A DNA stretch of 10,517 bases from Actinomycetes bacterium (GCA_023418375.1 JAEZZV010000237.1:1-10517), one strand, 5' to 3'. Counted from the first letter of the stretch, positions 1 through 6,755 are shown. A program made the numbers and translations. Notes: generated by a model not told the origin, from the letters alone.

Positions 1-430
1 CCCAGTGCCCGTCGGCGGCGCCGCGCACGGCGTCGTCGATGCCGCGCTGCGACGCCAGCGCCAGCCCGAGCGCCAGCTCGGCCGTCCCGGCGTCGTGCAC
101 CCCGCGGCCGTTGCAGACGGTGACCTCGGAGGGGATGTGCGGCAGGGCGTGCTCGTAGCCCGCGCTCGGCAGCTGGACCACCGACAGGCGCGGCAGGTCG
201 GCCAGGCGGGCGAGCAGGGCGCGCGAGGCGCCGTAGTTCGGGACGACCACGACGTCGACGTCCGCCGCGTCCAGGCCGAGGGCCGCCGCCCGGTCGGCGA
301 AGGGCGTCGAGGCGTCCCACAGGGCGACGCGGGCGCCGTCGGGGACGCCCGCCGCGACGAGCGCGCCGAGGACCTCCTCGTGCGCGACGGTCATCGTGAC
401 CGTGCGGGCCGTCCCAGCCTCCGACGTCAC
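1..430 (-). CDS. D-2-hydroxyacid dehydrogenase, N-terminal part (3' end off window)
   Basis: About 143 N-terminal residues are visible; the rest lies beyond the left edge. The family is NAD(P)-dependent D-isomer-specific 2-hydroxyacid dehydrogenases, usually 300-330 residues, which interconvert 2-keto acids and D-2-hydroxy acids in the cytosol. The visible part matches the N-terminal half of the catalytic domain: a VVVVPNYG strand (about residues 61-68), then VQLPSAGYEHALPHIP and, after CNGRGVHDAGTAELALGLAL, the lead-in to the cofactor domain. The Rossmann GxGxxG and the catalytic Arg/Glu/His fall outside, so substrate cannot be judged. I chose GTG at 430-428 because it makes a 4-base GTGA overlap with the stop of the GNAT gene and has GAGG 7 bases upstream (438-441). 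ATG at 394-392 is an alternative without a good ribosome site. The overlap suggests co-translation with the acetyltransferase. Family confidence is good; the exact role is unknown. Confidence 0.8.
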   Translation of the reverse strand, partial: MTSEAGTARTVTMTVAHEEVLGALVAAGVPDGARVALWDASTPFADRAAALGLDAADVDVVVVPNYGASRALLARLADLPRLSVVQLPSAGYEHALPHIPSEVTVCNGRGVHDAGTAELALGLALASQRGIDDAVRGAADGHW

Positions 431-987
431 GACGTGGCCTCGTGGGCGGCGCGGTAGTCGTCCTCCAGGATCGCCATGACGATGGCGTCGCACCAGTAGT
501 CGCCGTCGCGGTGCGCCTCGCGCAGGCGGCCCTCCTCGACGAAGCCCAGGCTCTCGTAGAGGATCCGGGCACGCGGGTTGATGCTGAGGACCTCCAGCGA
601 GACGCGGTGCAGCCCGAGCCCCTCGGGAGCGGGCGCGAAGGCGTACGCGAGCACGAGCGAGATCGCCTCGCCACCGAAGCCGCGCCCGCGCTGGCCCGGG
701 CGCAGCGCGAGCCGCAGGTTCGCGCACCGGGCGTGCTCGTCGATCTGGTTCAGGACGATCTCGCCGAGGTACTCGTCGGAGTCGTGCGTGATCGCCCAGT
801 CCTGCCGGCCGTCGCGCGCGGCGACGGTGGCGCACCACTCGTCCACCTGGGCGCGCGTGAACTCGGTGGTCGTGCCCGTCATCCGGTTGCCCTCGGCGTC
901 GGAGAGCATGTCCCACATCGCGTCGGCATCGCCCGCTCGGACAGGCCGCAGCGTGACCAGCTCGCCGTCCAGTGTCGGTGTCTGCAT
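427..987 (-). CDS. GNAT family N-acetyltransferase (RimJ/RimL type)
   Basis: 186 residues, the usual length for this type. GNAT enzymes transfer an acetyl group from acetyl-CoA to an amine; RimJ/RimL-like members often act on N-terminal residues of proteins, but many acetylate small molecules. Seen in the sequence: an opening strand LVTLRPVRAGDAD (residues 10-22); the acetyl-CoA pyrophosphate loop QRGRGFGGEA (99-108), fitting R/Q-x-x-G-x-G/A; then the C-terminal signature with LEVLSINPRARILYESLGF (131-149), containing the conserved Asn137, Tyr144 and Gly-Phe. The start ATG (987-985) has GGAGGGGA 5 bases upstream (993-1000). The gene follows gatB by 54 bases on the same strand and ends in a GTGA overlap with the dehydrogenase gene, so it is probably the fourth gene of the gat transcription unit. 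Family assignment is firm; the substrate cannot be read from sequence. Confidence 0.9.
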   Translation of the reverse strand: MQTPTLDGELVTLRPVRAGDADAMWDMLSDAEGNRMTGTTTEFTRAQVDEWCATVAARDGRQDWAITHDSDEYLGEIVLNQIDEHARCANLRLALRPGQRGRGFGGEAISLVLAYAFAPAPEGLGLHRVSLEVLSINPRARILYESLGFVEEGRLREAHRDGDYWCDAIVMAILEDDYRAAHEATS

Positions 988-992
988 CGCAG

Positions 993-1000
993 TCCCCTCC
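993..1000 (-). promoter_or_regulatory. Ribosome binding site of the GNAT gene
   Basis: On the minus strand this reads GGAGGGGA, 5 bases before the ATG at 987. It fixes the start of the acetyltransferase and implies independent ribosome entry after the 54-base gap from gatB. Confidence 0.7.
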
Positions 1001-1041
1001 CTCGCCGTCGTCCCGGACCCACGCCCGGGTCGGCGGCGTCC

Positions 1042-2547
1042 TCAGGCGCCCACGCGCTCGAGCACGAGCTCGCGGACGCGGCCGGCGTCGGCCTGGCCGC
1101 GCGTGGCCTTCATCACCGCGCCGATGATCGCCCCGACGGGCCCGAGGTTGCCGCCGCGGATCTTCTCGGCGGCGTCGGGCTGGGCGGCGAGCGCCTCGTC
1201 CACGGCGGCGATCAGGGCGCCGTCGTCGGAGACGACCTCGAGGCCGCGGGCGGCGACGACCTGCTCCGGGGAGCCCTCACCGGCCAGGACGCCGGCCAGC
1301 ACCTGGCGGGCGAGCTTGTCGTTGAGGCGCCCGGAGTCGACGAGGCCTTGCAGCTCGGCGACCTGCCCCGGCGTGACCGCCAGCTCCTCGAGCGCGACGC
1401 CGTCCGCGTTCGCCGTGCGGGCGAGCTCGCCCATCCACCACTTGCGCGCGGCTGCGGGCGAGGCACCGGCCGCGACCGTCGCCTGGATGAGCTCCACCGC
1501 GCCCGCGTTGACGACGTCGCGCATCTCCGCGTCCGCGTAGCCCCACTCGGCCTGCAGCCGCCGACGACGCGCGGCCGGCATCTCCGGGAGCCGTGCCCGC
1601 AGCTCGGTGACCCACGCACGGCTGGGCACGAGCGGAACCAGGTCGGGTTCGGGGAAGTACCGGTAGTCCTCGGCATCGGACTTCACGCGCCCGGAGGTCG
1701 TGATGCCCGTGTCCTCGTGCCAGTGCCGCGTCTCCTGGATCACCGCGGCGCCCGCGTCGAGCACCGCCGCCTGGCGGCCGATCTCGTAGCGGACCGCACG
1801 CTCCACCGAGCGGAAGGAGTTGACGTTCTTGGTCTCGGTGCGCGTGCCGAGCGGCGACTCGGGCGTCGGGCGCAGCGAGACGTTGACGTCGGCGCGCACG
1901 TTGCCCCGCTCCATCCGCGCCTCTGAGACGCCGAGCGCACGGAACAGGTCGCGCAGCGTCTGCACGTAGGCGCGGGCCACCTCGGGCGCGCGGGCGCCGA
2001 CGCCCGTGATCGGCCGGGTGACGATCTCGACGAGGGGCACGCCGGCGCGGTTGTAGTCCACGAGCGAGTACTCGGCGCCGTGGATGCGCCCGGTGGCGCC
2101 GCCGACGTGGGTGTTCTTGCCCGCGTCCTCCTCCATGTGCGCGCGCTCGATCTCCACCCGCACGACCGTGCCGTCCTCGAGCTCCACGTCCAGCCAGCCG
2201 TCGTGCGCGATCGGCTCGTCGTACTGGCTGATCTGGTAGTTCTTCGGCACGTCGGGGTAGAAGTAGTTCTTCCGCGCGAAGCGGCAGAGCTCGGCGATCT
2301 GACAGTTCAGGGCGAGCCCGATGAGGATGGCGGACTCGACGGCCTTCTCGTTCACGACCGGCAGCGAGCCGGGCAAGCCGAGCGAGACCGGCGTCGTCGC
2401 GCTGTTCGGCTCGTCGCCGAACGCCTGCGGGGCGCCGTCGAACATCTTCGTGGCGGTCCCGAGCTCGACGTGGACCTCGATGCCGATGACCGGGTCGTAC
2501 CGGCGCGTGGCGTCCTCGTAGTCGACCAGGTCGGTACCGGCGCTCAT
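1042..2547 (-). CDS. gatB: Aspartyl/glutamyl-tRNA(Asn/Gln) amidotransferase subunit B
   Basis: 501 residues, normal for GatB. GatB is the kinase and tRNA-binding subunit of GatCAB: it phosphorylates the side chain of Glu or Asp mischarged on tRNA-Gln or tRNA-Asn, so that ammonia channelled from GatA can convert it to Gln or Asn. Visible family signatures: YDPVIGIEVHVEL (17-29), LGLPGSLPVVN (56-66), FARKNYFYPDVPKNYQISQY (90-109), SLVDYNRAGVPLVEIV (161-176) and the C-terminal tail domain ending in VMKATRGQ. Oddity: the Zn-binding cysteines of many GatBs are absent. The usual C-G-C and T-C-P-V-C segments read D37-G-A39 and T51-T-P-V-S55. I recall other Micrococcales GatBs with the same change. 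The ATG start at 2547 overlaps the gatA stop by ATGA and has GGAGGAG 5 bases upstream (2553-2559), inside gatA, so translation is coupled. Confidence 0.97.
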   Translation of the reverse strand: MSAGTDLVDYEDATRRYDPVIGIEVHVELGTATKMFDGAPQAFGDEPNSATTPVSLGLPGSLPVVNEKAVESAILIGLALNCQIAELCRFARKNYFYPDVPKNYQISQYDEPIAHDGWLDVELEDGTVVRVEIERAHMEEDAGKNTHVGGATGRIHGAEYSLVDYNRAGVPLVEIVTRPITGVGARAPEVARAYVQTLRDLFRALGVSEARMERGNVRADVNVSLRPTPESPLGTRTETKNVNSFRSVERAVRYEIGRQAAVLDAGAAVIQETRHWHEDTGITTSGRVKSDAEDYRYFPEPDLVPLVPSRAWVTELRARLPEMPAARRRRLQAEWGYADAEMRDVVNAGAVELIQATVAAGASPAAARKWWMGELARTANADGVALEELAVTPGQVAELQGLVDSGRLNDKLARQVLAGVLAGEGSPEQVVAARGLEVVSDDGALIAAVDEALAAQPDAAEKIRGGNLGPVGAIIGAVMKATRGQADAGRVRELVLERVGA

Positions 2548-4055
2548 CGGATCTCCTCCAGCTCGGGGGCGGACGCCAGGAGCGGGCCGCCCCAGCGGGC
2601 CTCGAGCAGCGACTCGAGCGCCGCACCGACCCGGTAGAGACGGTCGTCCGCCTTCGCCGGCGCGAGCACCTGGAAGCCGACGGGCAGCCCGCCGTCCAGA
2701 CCGTTCGGCACCGAGAGGCCGGGGACCCCCGCGAGGTTGGCGGGGATCGTCGCGACGTCGTTGAGGTACATCGCCATGGGGTCGTCGAGCTTCTCGCCGA
2801 GGCGGAACGCCGTCGTCGGCGCCGTCGGCGAGACGAGGACGTCGGCCTGCTCGAACGCCGCCGCGAAGTCGCGCTGCACCAGCGTGCGGACCTTCTGCGC
2901 GCTGCCGTAGTAGGCGTCGTAGTAACCCGCGGACAGCGCGTACGTGCCCAGGATGACGCGCCGCTTGACCTCGTCGCCGAAGCCCTGGCCGCGTGTGGCG
3001 GCCATGACGCGCTCGGCCGTCACGGGGCCCTCGGTGGGCTCGACGCGCAGGCCGTAGCGCATGCCGTCGAACTTCGCCAGGTTGCTCGACGCCTCGCTCG
3101 GCATGATCAGGTAGTAGGCCGCGAGCGCGTACTGGAAGTTCGGGCAGCTCACCTCGACGATCTCGGCGCCGGCGGCCTGCAGCACCTCGAGGGACTCCTC
3201 GAACCGTGCCCGGACGCCGGGTTGGTAGCCGTCGCCGCCCAGCTCGCGGACGACGCCCAGGCGCACGCCCGCGAGGTCGCCCGAGGCGCCCTGGCGCGCG
3301 GCGCCCACGAGGTCCGGCAACGGGTCGGGCAGGGAGGTCGAGTCCCGGGGGTCGTGCCCGCCGATGAGCGTGTGCAGGAGTGCGGCGTCCAGGACCGTCC
3401 GGGTCACGGGACCTGCCTGGTCCAGCGACGACGCCATCGCGATCAGGCCGTAGCGGGAGACGCCGCCGTAGGTCGGCTTGGTGCCGACCGTGCCGGTGAC
3501 GGCCGCCGGCTGGCGGATCGAGCCGCCGGTGTCGGTGCCGATCGCCAGCGGCGCCTCGTAGGCGGCGACCGCCGCCGCGCTCCCACCGCCGGAGCCGCCG
3601 GGGATCCGGTCGAGGTCCCACGGGTTGTGCGTGTTGCCGTAGGCCGAGTGCTCGGTGGAGGAGCCCATCGCGAACTCGTCCATGTTGGTCTTGCCGAGGA
3701 TCGGCAGGCCGGCCGCCTTGATGCGCTCGACGAGCGTCGCGTCGTACGGCGGCACCCAGCCCTCGAGGATCCGGGAGCCGGCGGTCGTCGGCAGGCCCTC
3801 GGTGACGACGACGTCCTTGACGGCGATCGGCACGCCGGCCAGGGGGTGCAGCTGCTCCCCCGCGGCACGACGCGCGTCCACCTCGGCCGCGGTCGCGAGC
3901 GCCGTGTCAGCGCTGACGTGCAGGAACGCATGGACCGCGCCGTCCACCGCCGCGATCCGGTCCAGGTGCGCCCGCGTGGCCTCGACGCTCGAGACGTCGC
4001 CCGCGTCGAGCCGCTCGGCGAGGGCGGCGGCGCTGAGCCTCGTCAGGTCGCTCAC
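2544..4055 (-). CDS. gatA: Aspartyl/glutamyl-tRNA(Asn/Gln) amidotransferase subunit A
   Basis: 503 residues, full length for GatA. GatA is the amidase-signature glutaminase of GatCAB: it releases ammonia from glutamine for the GatB-catalysed transamidation. The Ser-cisSer-Lys triad is visible. Lys80 lies in GVPIAVKD, the cis-Ser155 in the Gly/Ser-rich loop PGGSGGGS, and the nucleophile Ser179 in DTGGSIRQPA. These are one residue off the numbering of the well-studied Staphylococcus aureus enzyme (79/154/178). The C-terminal segment with GVPGLSVPNG and LPVGFQVLAP is also typical. The start is GTG at 4055-4053, overlapping the gatC stop as GTGA; the minus strand carries GGGGGAGGA just upstream (4059-4067). 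The stop overlaps the gatB start as ATGA. The order C-A-B and tight coupling fit equimolar synthesis of the heterotrimer. Nothing looks degraded. Confidence 0.98.
   Translation of the reverse strand: MSDLTRLSAAALAERLDAGDVSSVEATRAHLDRIAAVDGAVHAFLHVSADTALATAAEVDARRAAGEQLHPLAGVPIAVKDVVVTEGLPTTAGSRILEGWVPPYDATLVERIKAAGLPILGKTNMDEFAMGSSTEHSAYGNTHNPWDLDRIPGGSGGGSAAAVAAYEAPLAIGTDTGGSIRQPAAVTGTVGTKPTYGGVSRYGLIAMASSLDQAGPVTRTVLDAALLHTLIGGHDPRDSTSLPDPLPDLVGAARQGASGDLAGVRLGVVRELGGDGYQPGVRARFEESLEVLQAAGAEIVEVSCPNFQYALAAYYLIMPSEASSNLAKFDGMRYGLRVEPTEGPVTAERVMAATRGQGFGDEVKRRVILGTYALSAGYYDAYYGSAQKVRTLVQRDFAAAFEQADVLVSPTAPTTAFRLGEKLDDPMAMYLNDVATIPANLAGVPGLSVPNGLDGGLPVGFQVLAPAKADDRLYRVGAALESLLEARWGGPLLASAPELEEIR
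2553..2559 (-). promoter_or_regulatory. Ribosome binding site of gatB inside the gatA 3' end
   Basis: GGAGGAG on the minus strand, 5 bases before the gatB ATG. It decides the gatB start over the longer open frame that runs far into gatA, which is a shadow of gatA coding sequence. Confidence 0.75.
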
Positions 4056-4351
4056 GCGTCCTCCCCCAGGATCTGCGGGACGGCGAACCGGCCGTCCTCG
4101 GCCGACGGCGCGGCGGCCAGCGCCTGCTCGGCCGACAGCGGTCGGACGACGACGTCCGGTCGCATGACGTTGACCAGCGGGAGCGGGTGGCTCGTCGCCG
4201 GGACGTCGGCGGTGGCGACCCGGCTCACCGTCGCGACCGCCTCGACGATGACGTCGAGCTCGGTCGCCAGGCGGGTCAGCTCGGCGTCGGTGAGGTCGAT
4301 CCGCGCGAGCCCGGCCAGGCGCGCGACCTCCTCGCGGGAGATGGTGGACAT
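4052..4351 (-). CDS. gatC: Aspartyl/glutamyl-tRNA(Asn/Gln) amidotransferase subunit C
   Basis: 99 residues, the usual size for GatC, the small subunit that wraps around GatA and bridges to GatB to stabilise the complex. The N-terminal helices read ISREEVARLAGLARIDLTDA (4-23), the standard GatC opening. The middle holds the PLVNVMRPDVV segment (58-68; family consensus usually has N-x-x-R-x-D), and the tail DGRFAVPQIL (86-95) matches the family's conserved FxVPxxL ending. The start ATG at 4351-4349 begins this family motif directly. An in-frame upstream extension to 4429 lacks family similarity and would run through the promoter, so I rejected it. There is no Shine-Dalgarno; instead a -10 box TAGACT lies 7 bases upstream, suggesting leaderless translation. 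The stop overlaps the gatA GTG. First gene of the gat unit. Confidence 0.96.
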   Translation of the reverse strand: MSTISREEVARLAGLARIDLTDAELTRLATELDVIVEAVATVSRVATADVPATSHPLPLVNVMRPDVVVRPLSAEQALAAAPSAEDGRFAVPQILGEDA

Positions 4352-4358
4352 GGCCGCG

Positions 4359-4364
4359 AGTCTA
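4359..4364 (-). promoter_or_regulatory. Leaderless -10 promoter box of the gatCAB unit
   Basis: On the minus strand: TAGACT, then CGCGGCC (7 bases), then the gatC ATG. A TANNNT box 6-8 bases before the start codon is the standard layout of leaderless actinobacterial transcripts, with RNA beginning at or next to the A of ATG. No convincing -35 is seen and no ribosome site is present. The same box and almost the same 7-base spacer recur before the gene at 7292. Confidence 0.65.
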
Positions 4365-4450
4365 GTGGGGGCATATGTCGGCGATGTGTCGGCCAGACCC
4401 GGCGGGAGCCGGGCCGGCTCCACGTCCACGGGGGACCCAACCCCGTCGCG

Positions 4451-4466
4451 GTAGGGCTGGCCCTAC
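4451..4466. promoter_or_regulatory. 16-base dyad, candidate operator upstream of the histidine kinase gene
   Basis: GTAGGGCTGGCCCTAC is a perfect inverted repeat: 7-base arms GTAGGGC/GCCCTAC with a 2-base centre. It lies 58 bases before the kinase ATG. Its right arm overlaps TACCCT (4464-4469), a possible -10 box for the kinase, which would give a leader of roughly 50 bases. A short, symmetric dyad next to a two-component gene is a typical site for a dimeric LuxR/NarL response regulator, so autoregulation by the regulator at 6032 is a reasonable inference. It could also act on gatC, whose start is 99 bases away on the other strand. Confidence 0.5.
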
Positions 4467-4479
4467 CCTGGATCGGCCA

Positions 4480-4504
4480 GCCCGCCGGATCGATCTTGGC
4501 GGGC
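4480..4504 (+). other. Possible leader hairpin before the histidine kinase
   Basis: Inverted repeat GCCCGCC (4480-4486) and GGCGGGC (4498-4504) with an 11-base loop. If transcription starts from the TACCCT box at 4464-4469, this stem lies in the kinase mRNA leader, ending 20 bases before the ATG. The role is unknown. In DNA of this GC content 7-bp stems are not rare, so support is limited. Confidence 0.3.
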
Positions 4505-4524
4505 CCTGTCGCGACGATCGGTGC

Positions 4525-5928
4525 ATGACCTCGATGCCTGACACCCACACCCCCGTGCCAGCCGGCGCGCCCGAGCCGCCCGGCGCCCCCGCGCCCGGCA
4601 CGTCGGACGACGCGACGCCCGACGTCGGGCGCCCGTCCCCGCTCCCGGCCGGTCCGATGCTCTACGGCCGTCCGCTCGCCGACGTGCTCGGCCAGATCGG
4701 GCGGGACTCCGCGTACCTCTTCCTCACCTTCCCCGTCGCCCTCACGTCGTTCGTGGCGCTGGTCACCGGGATCTCGCTCGCGGCAGGCCTCGTCGTCGTC
4801 TGGGTCGGCATCCCGATCGGGGCCGCGACGCTCGGCATGGCGGTCGGCTTCGAGAAGCTGGAGCGGGCGCGCCTGGCCGCGCGCGGCACGGCGCTCGCGC
4901 CCATCGAGTACGCGCCCGTGCCCGGCGTCGGGCTGCGTGCGCAGCTCCAGCGGCTGGCCGACCCGAAGCGCTGGGCGGTCGTGCTGCACGGCATCCTCGC
5001 GCTCGTCATCTCGACCTTCACCTGGTCGGTCCTGGTGACGTGGTGGGCCACGATCCTCGCCGGTGCCACCTACTGGTTCTGGGAGCGCTGGCTGCCGAAC
5101 CCCGAGTCGAACGTGACGCTCGTGGAGCTGCTCGGCTGGACGAGGATCAGCGAGCCCGCCCTGTACGCGATCGTCGGCGCGCTGTTCGCGCTGAGCCTGC
5201 CGCCCGTCCTGCGCTGGTGCGTCGGGCTGCACGAGGCCTCGGCGCGGTGGCTGCTGACCGGCTCCTCGCGGCGCGCGCTCCAGGCCCAGGTGTCCGACCT
5301 CACCGCGCGCCGGGTCGCCGCCGCGGCGGCGGAGACCGCCTCGCTGCGCCGGCTCGAGCGGGACATCCACGACGGGCCGCAGCAGCGGCTCGTCCGGCTG
5401 GGGATGGACCTGTCCACGGCGCAGCGCCGGCTGGACGACGACCCGGCGGAGGCGCGCCGCCTCCTGGCCGAGGCCCGCGCCCAGGCCGCCGAGACGCTCG
5501 CCGAGCTGCGCGCGCTCTCCCGCGGGATCGCGCCGCCGATCCTCGCGGACCGCGGCCTGGAGGCGGCCCTGGCCGCCGTGGCTGCCCGCTCGACCGTGCC
5601 CACGACCGTCGAGGTCGACCTGCAGGGCGACCGACCCGGGCCTGCCGTGGAGAACGCCGCCTACTTCGTCGTGACCGAGTCGCTCGCGAACGTGGCGAAG
5701 CACTCCGGTGCCGAGGTCGCCCTGGTGCGGGCGACGGCCGTCGGGGCGGGCGCCGAGCGGGTGCTCTCCGTCGAGGTCGTCGACGACGGCGTCGGCGGGG
5801 CCGACCCCGCGAAGGGGCACGGCCTCGCGGGGCTCGTGGACCGGGTGGAGGGCGTCGGCGGGCTGCTCGACGTCTCGAGCCCCGCCGGCGGGCCGACGCT
5901 CGTGCGGGCCACGCTGCCCTGGGACTGA
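4525..5928 (+). CDS. Membrane sensor histidine kinase, NarL/HisKA_3 family
   Basis: 467 residues. Sensor kinase that autophosphorylates on His and passes the phosphate to a response regulator, very likely the one encoded next at 6032. Layout: Pro/Ala-rich cytoplasmic N-terminus (1-45); four membrane segments in two pairs (about 62-83, 85-108, 150-185, 211-231), resembling the actinobacterial 'putative sensor' module; a short coiled linker; the dimerisation domain with RDIHDGPQQRL and phospho-acceptor His282; then an HATPase domain with N-box ESLANVAKHS (Asn389), G1 box VDDGVGGAD (419-427) and G2 box GHGLAGLVDRV (431-441). There is no large extracellular loop, so the signal is probably sensed in or near the membrane. 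I chose ATG at 4525; the frame is open upstream to 4375, but that would cross the dyad and promoter region. No clear Shine-Dalgarno is present. The specific stimulus is not known. Confidence 0.93.
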   Translation: MTSMPDTHTPVPAGAPEPPGAPAPGTSDDATPDVGRPSPLPAGPMLYGRPLADVLGQIGRDSAYLFLTFPVALTSFVALVTGISLAAGLVVVWVGIPIGAATLGMAVGFEKLERARLAARGTALAPIEYAPVPGVGLRAQLQRLADPKRWAVVLHGILALVISTFTWSVLVTWWATILAGATYWFWERWLPNPESNVTLVELLGWTRISEPALYAIVGALFALSLPPVLRWCVGLHEASARWLLTGSSRRALQAQVSDLTARRVAAAAAETASLRRLERDIHDGPQQRLVRLGMDLSTAQRRLDDDPAEARRLLAEARAQAAETLAELRALSRGIAPPILADRGLEAALAAVAARSTVPTTVEVDLQGDRPGPAVENAAYFVVTESLANVAKHSGAEVALVRATAVGAGAERVLSVEVVDDGVGGADPAKGHGLAGLVDRVEGVGGLLDVSSPAGGPTLVRATLPWD

Positions 5929-5982
5929 CCGGCACCACTGCTGACGTGCGCCGGACACCGCGCCGGACCGTGCGGCGACCGC

Positions 5983-6022
5983 CTGCCGTGCCCCGGCTCC
6001 GCGCGAGCCCGGGGCACGGCAG
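5983..6022 (+). other. Strong 14-bp hairpin between kinase and response regulator genes
   Basis: Arms CTGCCGTGCCCCGG (5983-5996) and CCGGGGCACGGCAG (6009-6022) are perfectly complementary. The 12-base loop can add a further CTC/GAG pairing. There is no following T tract. The hairpin ends 9 bases before the regulator ATG. It could be an I-shaped terminator of the kinase transcript, an attenuator, or an operator covering the -35 region of a separate regulator promoter. The sequence alone cannot decide. Confidence 0.6.
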
Positions 6023-6025
6023 AGT
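6020..6025 (+). promoter_or_regulatory. Weak candidate -10 box for the response regulator gene
   Basis: CAGAGT, 6 bases before the ATG at 6032. It keeps the A2 and T6 of the TANNNT consensus but not T1. Position fits a leaderless start, and no ribosome site is visible, so the regulator may have its own promoter overlapping the hairpin. Tentative. Confidence 0.3.
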
Positions 6026-6031
6026 GTGGGC

Positions 6032-6688
6032 ATGCGCATCCTGCTTGCCGAGGACTCCGTGCTGCTCCGCGAGGGGCTCGTGCGCCTGCTCGCCGAGGCC
6101 GGCCACGAGGTCGTCGCGGCGGTCGAGGAGGCGACGGCGATCGTGCCGGCCGCGCTCGAGCACCGCCCCGACGTGGCCGTCGTCGACGTGCGGATGCCGC
6201 CGACGTTCACCGACGACGGCCTCCGTGCCGCGGTCGAGCTCCGGCGGGCGCTGCCCGAGACGGGCGTCCTGGTGCTGTCGCAGTACGTCGAGGAGTCGTA
6301 CGCGCGCGACCTGCTCGCCGACGGCCGCGGTGGCGTCGGCTACCTCCTCAAGGACCGGGTCCAGGACCTCGACGCCCTCGACGACGCCCTGGCCCGGGTG
6401 GCGGCAGGCGGCTCGGCGCTGGACCCGGACGTCGTCGCGCAGCTCGTCGTGGCCCGACGCCGCACCGACCCGCTCGAGACCTTGACGGCCCGCGAGCGCG
6501 AGGTGCTCGTGCTCATGGCCGAGGGGCGGTCGAACGCCGCGATCGGGCAGACGCTCGTGGTGAGCCCCGGCGCCGTCGAGAAGCACGTCGGCAACGTGTT
6601 CGCCAAGCTCGGGCTGCCGCCGTCGGACTCCGACCACCGACGGGTGCTGGCCGTCCTCACCTGGCTCCGGGCGCAGCCGGAGCACTGA
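6032..6688 (+). CDS. LuxR/NarL-family two-component response regulator
   Basis: 218 residues, standard for the NarL class. Receiver domain (1-120): acidic pocket Glu7-Asp8, phospho-acceptor Asp52 in VVDVRMPPT, switch residue Ser83 in LVLSQYVEE, and conserved Lys107 in GYLLKDRV. C-terminal LuxR-type helix-turn-helix (about 150-195): LTAREREVLVLMAEGRSNAA, then VSPGAVEKHVGNVFAKLGL, carrying the usual GxSNxxI and VEKHVxxxFxKLGL pattern, followed by HRRVLAVLTWL. It acts in the cytoplasm as a DNA-binding regulator once phosphorylated, presumably by the kinase at 4525. I chose ATG 6032; GTG 6026 would add only two residues. The 103-base gap to the kinase is unusually long for such a pair and holds a large hairpin. 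Targets are unknown; the dyad at 4451-4466 is one candidate. Confidence 0.93.
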   Translation: MRILLAEDSVLLREGLVRLLAEAGHEVVAAVEEATAIVPAALEHRPDVAVVDVRMPPTFTDDGLRAAVELRRALPETGVLVLSQYVEESYARDLLADGRGGVGYLLKDRVQDLDALDDALARVAAGGSALDPDVVAQLVVARRRTDPLETLTAREREVLVLMAEGRSNAAIGQTLVVSPGAVEKHVGNVFAKLGLPPSDSDHRRVLAVLTWLRAQPEH

Positions 6689-6717
6689 GCCGCGCCGTGG
6701 CGGGGTGCCCAGCGGGG

Positions 6718-6747
6718 CGGTCGGCGCTCTCGGGGCCGACCGGTCGG
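6718..6747. terminator. Palindromic region between convergent genes, possible bidirectional terminator
   Basis: Between the regulator stop (6688) and the stop of the minus-strand gene (6756-6758) lie CGGTCGG (6718-6724) and CCGACCG (6736-6742), a 7-bp stem with an 11-base loop. An overlapping perfect 12-base palindrome, CCGACCGGTCGG, covers 6736-6747. The two structures exclude each other. There is no T tract on either strand, but hairpins without T tracts are often proposed as actinobacterial terminators. Position between convergent genes is the main support. Confidence 0.4.
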
Positions 6748-6755
6748 CGCTCGCC

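Noticed and set aside
1016..1031. Inverted repeat GACCC/GGGTC in the gatB-GNAT gap as a terminator
   Set aside because: Only 5-bp arms, no T tract; expected by chance at this GC content.
442..1926. Long plus-strand open frame across the GNAT and gatB genes
   Set aside because: Antisense shadow caused by high GC third positions; the product is Arg/Ala/Val-rich with no family motif, while the minus strand carries two clear families.
4352..4429. N-terminal extension of GatC to 4429
   Set aside because: The family motif begins at ATG 4351, and the extension would translate the -10 box region.
4276..6210. 644-residue minus-strand open frame opposite the histidine kinase
   Set aside because: Low-complexity Arg/Gly/Ala composition, no motifs; the plus strand encodes a full kinase with all catalytic boxes.
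5040..6485. Plus-strand open frame overlapping kinase and regulator in another frame
   Set aside because: Frame-shifted shadow; the products of the other frame match known families without interruption.
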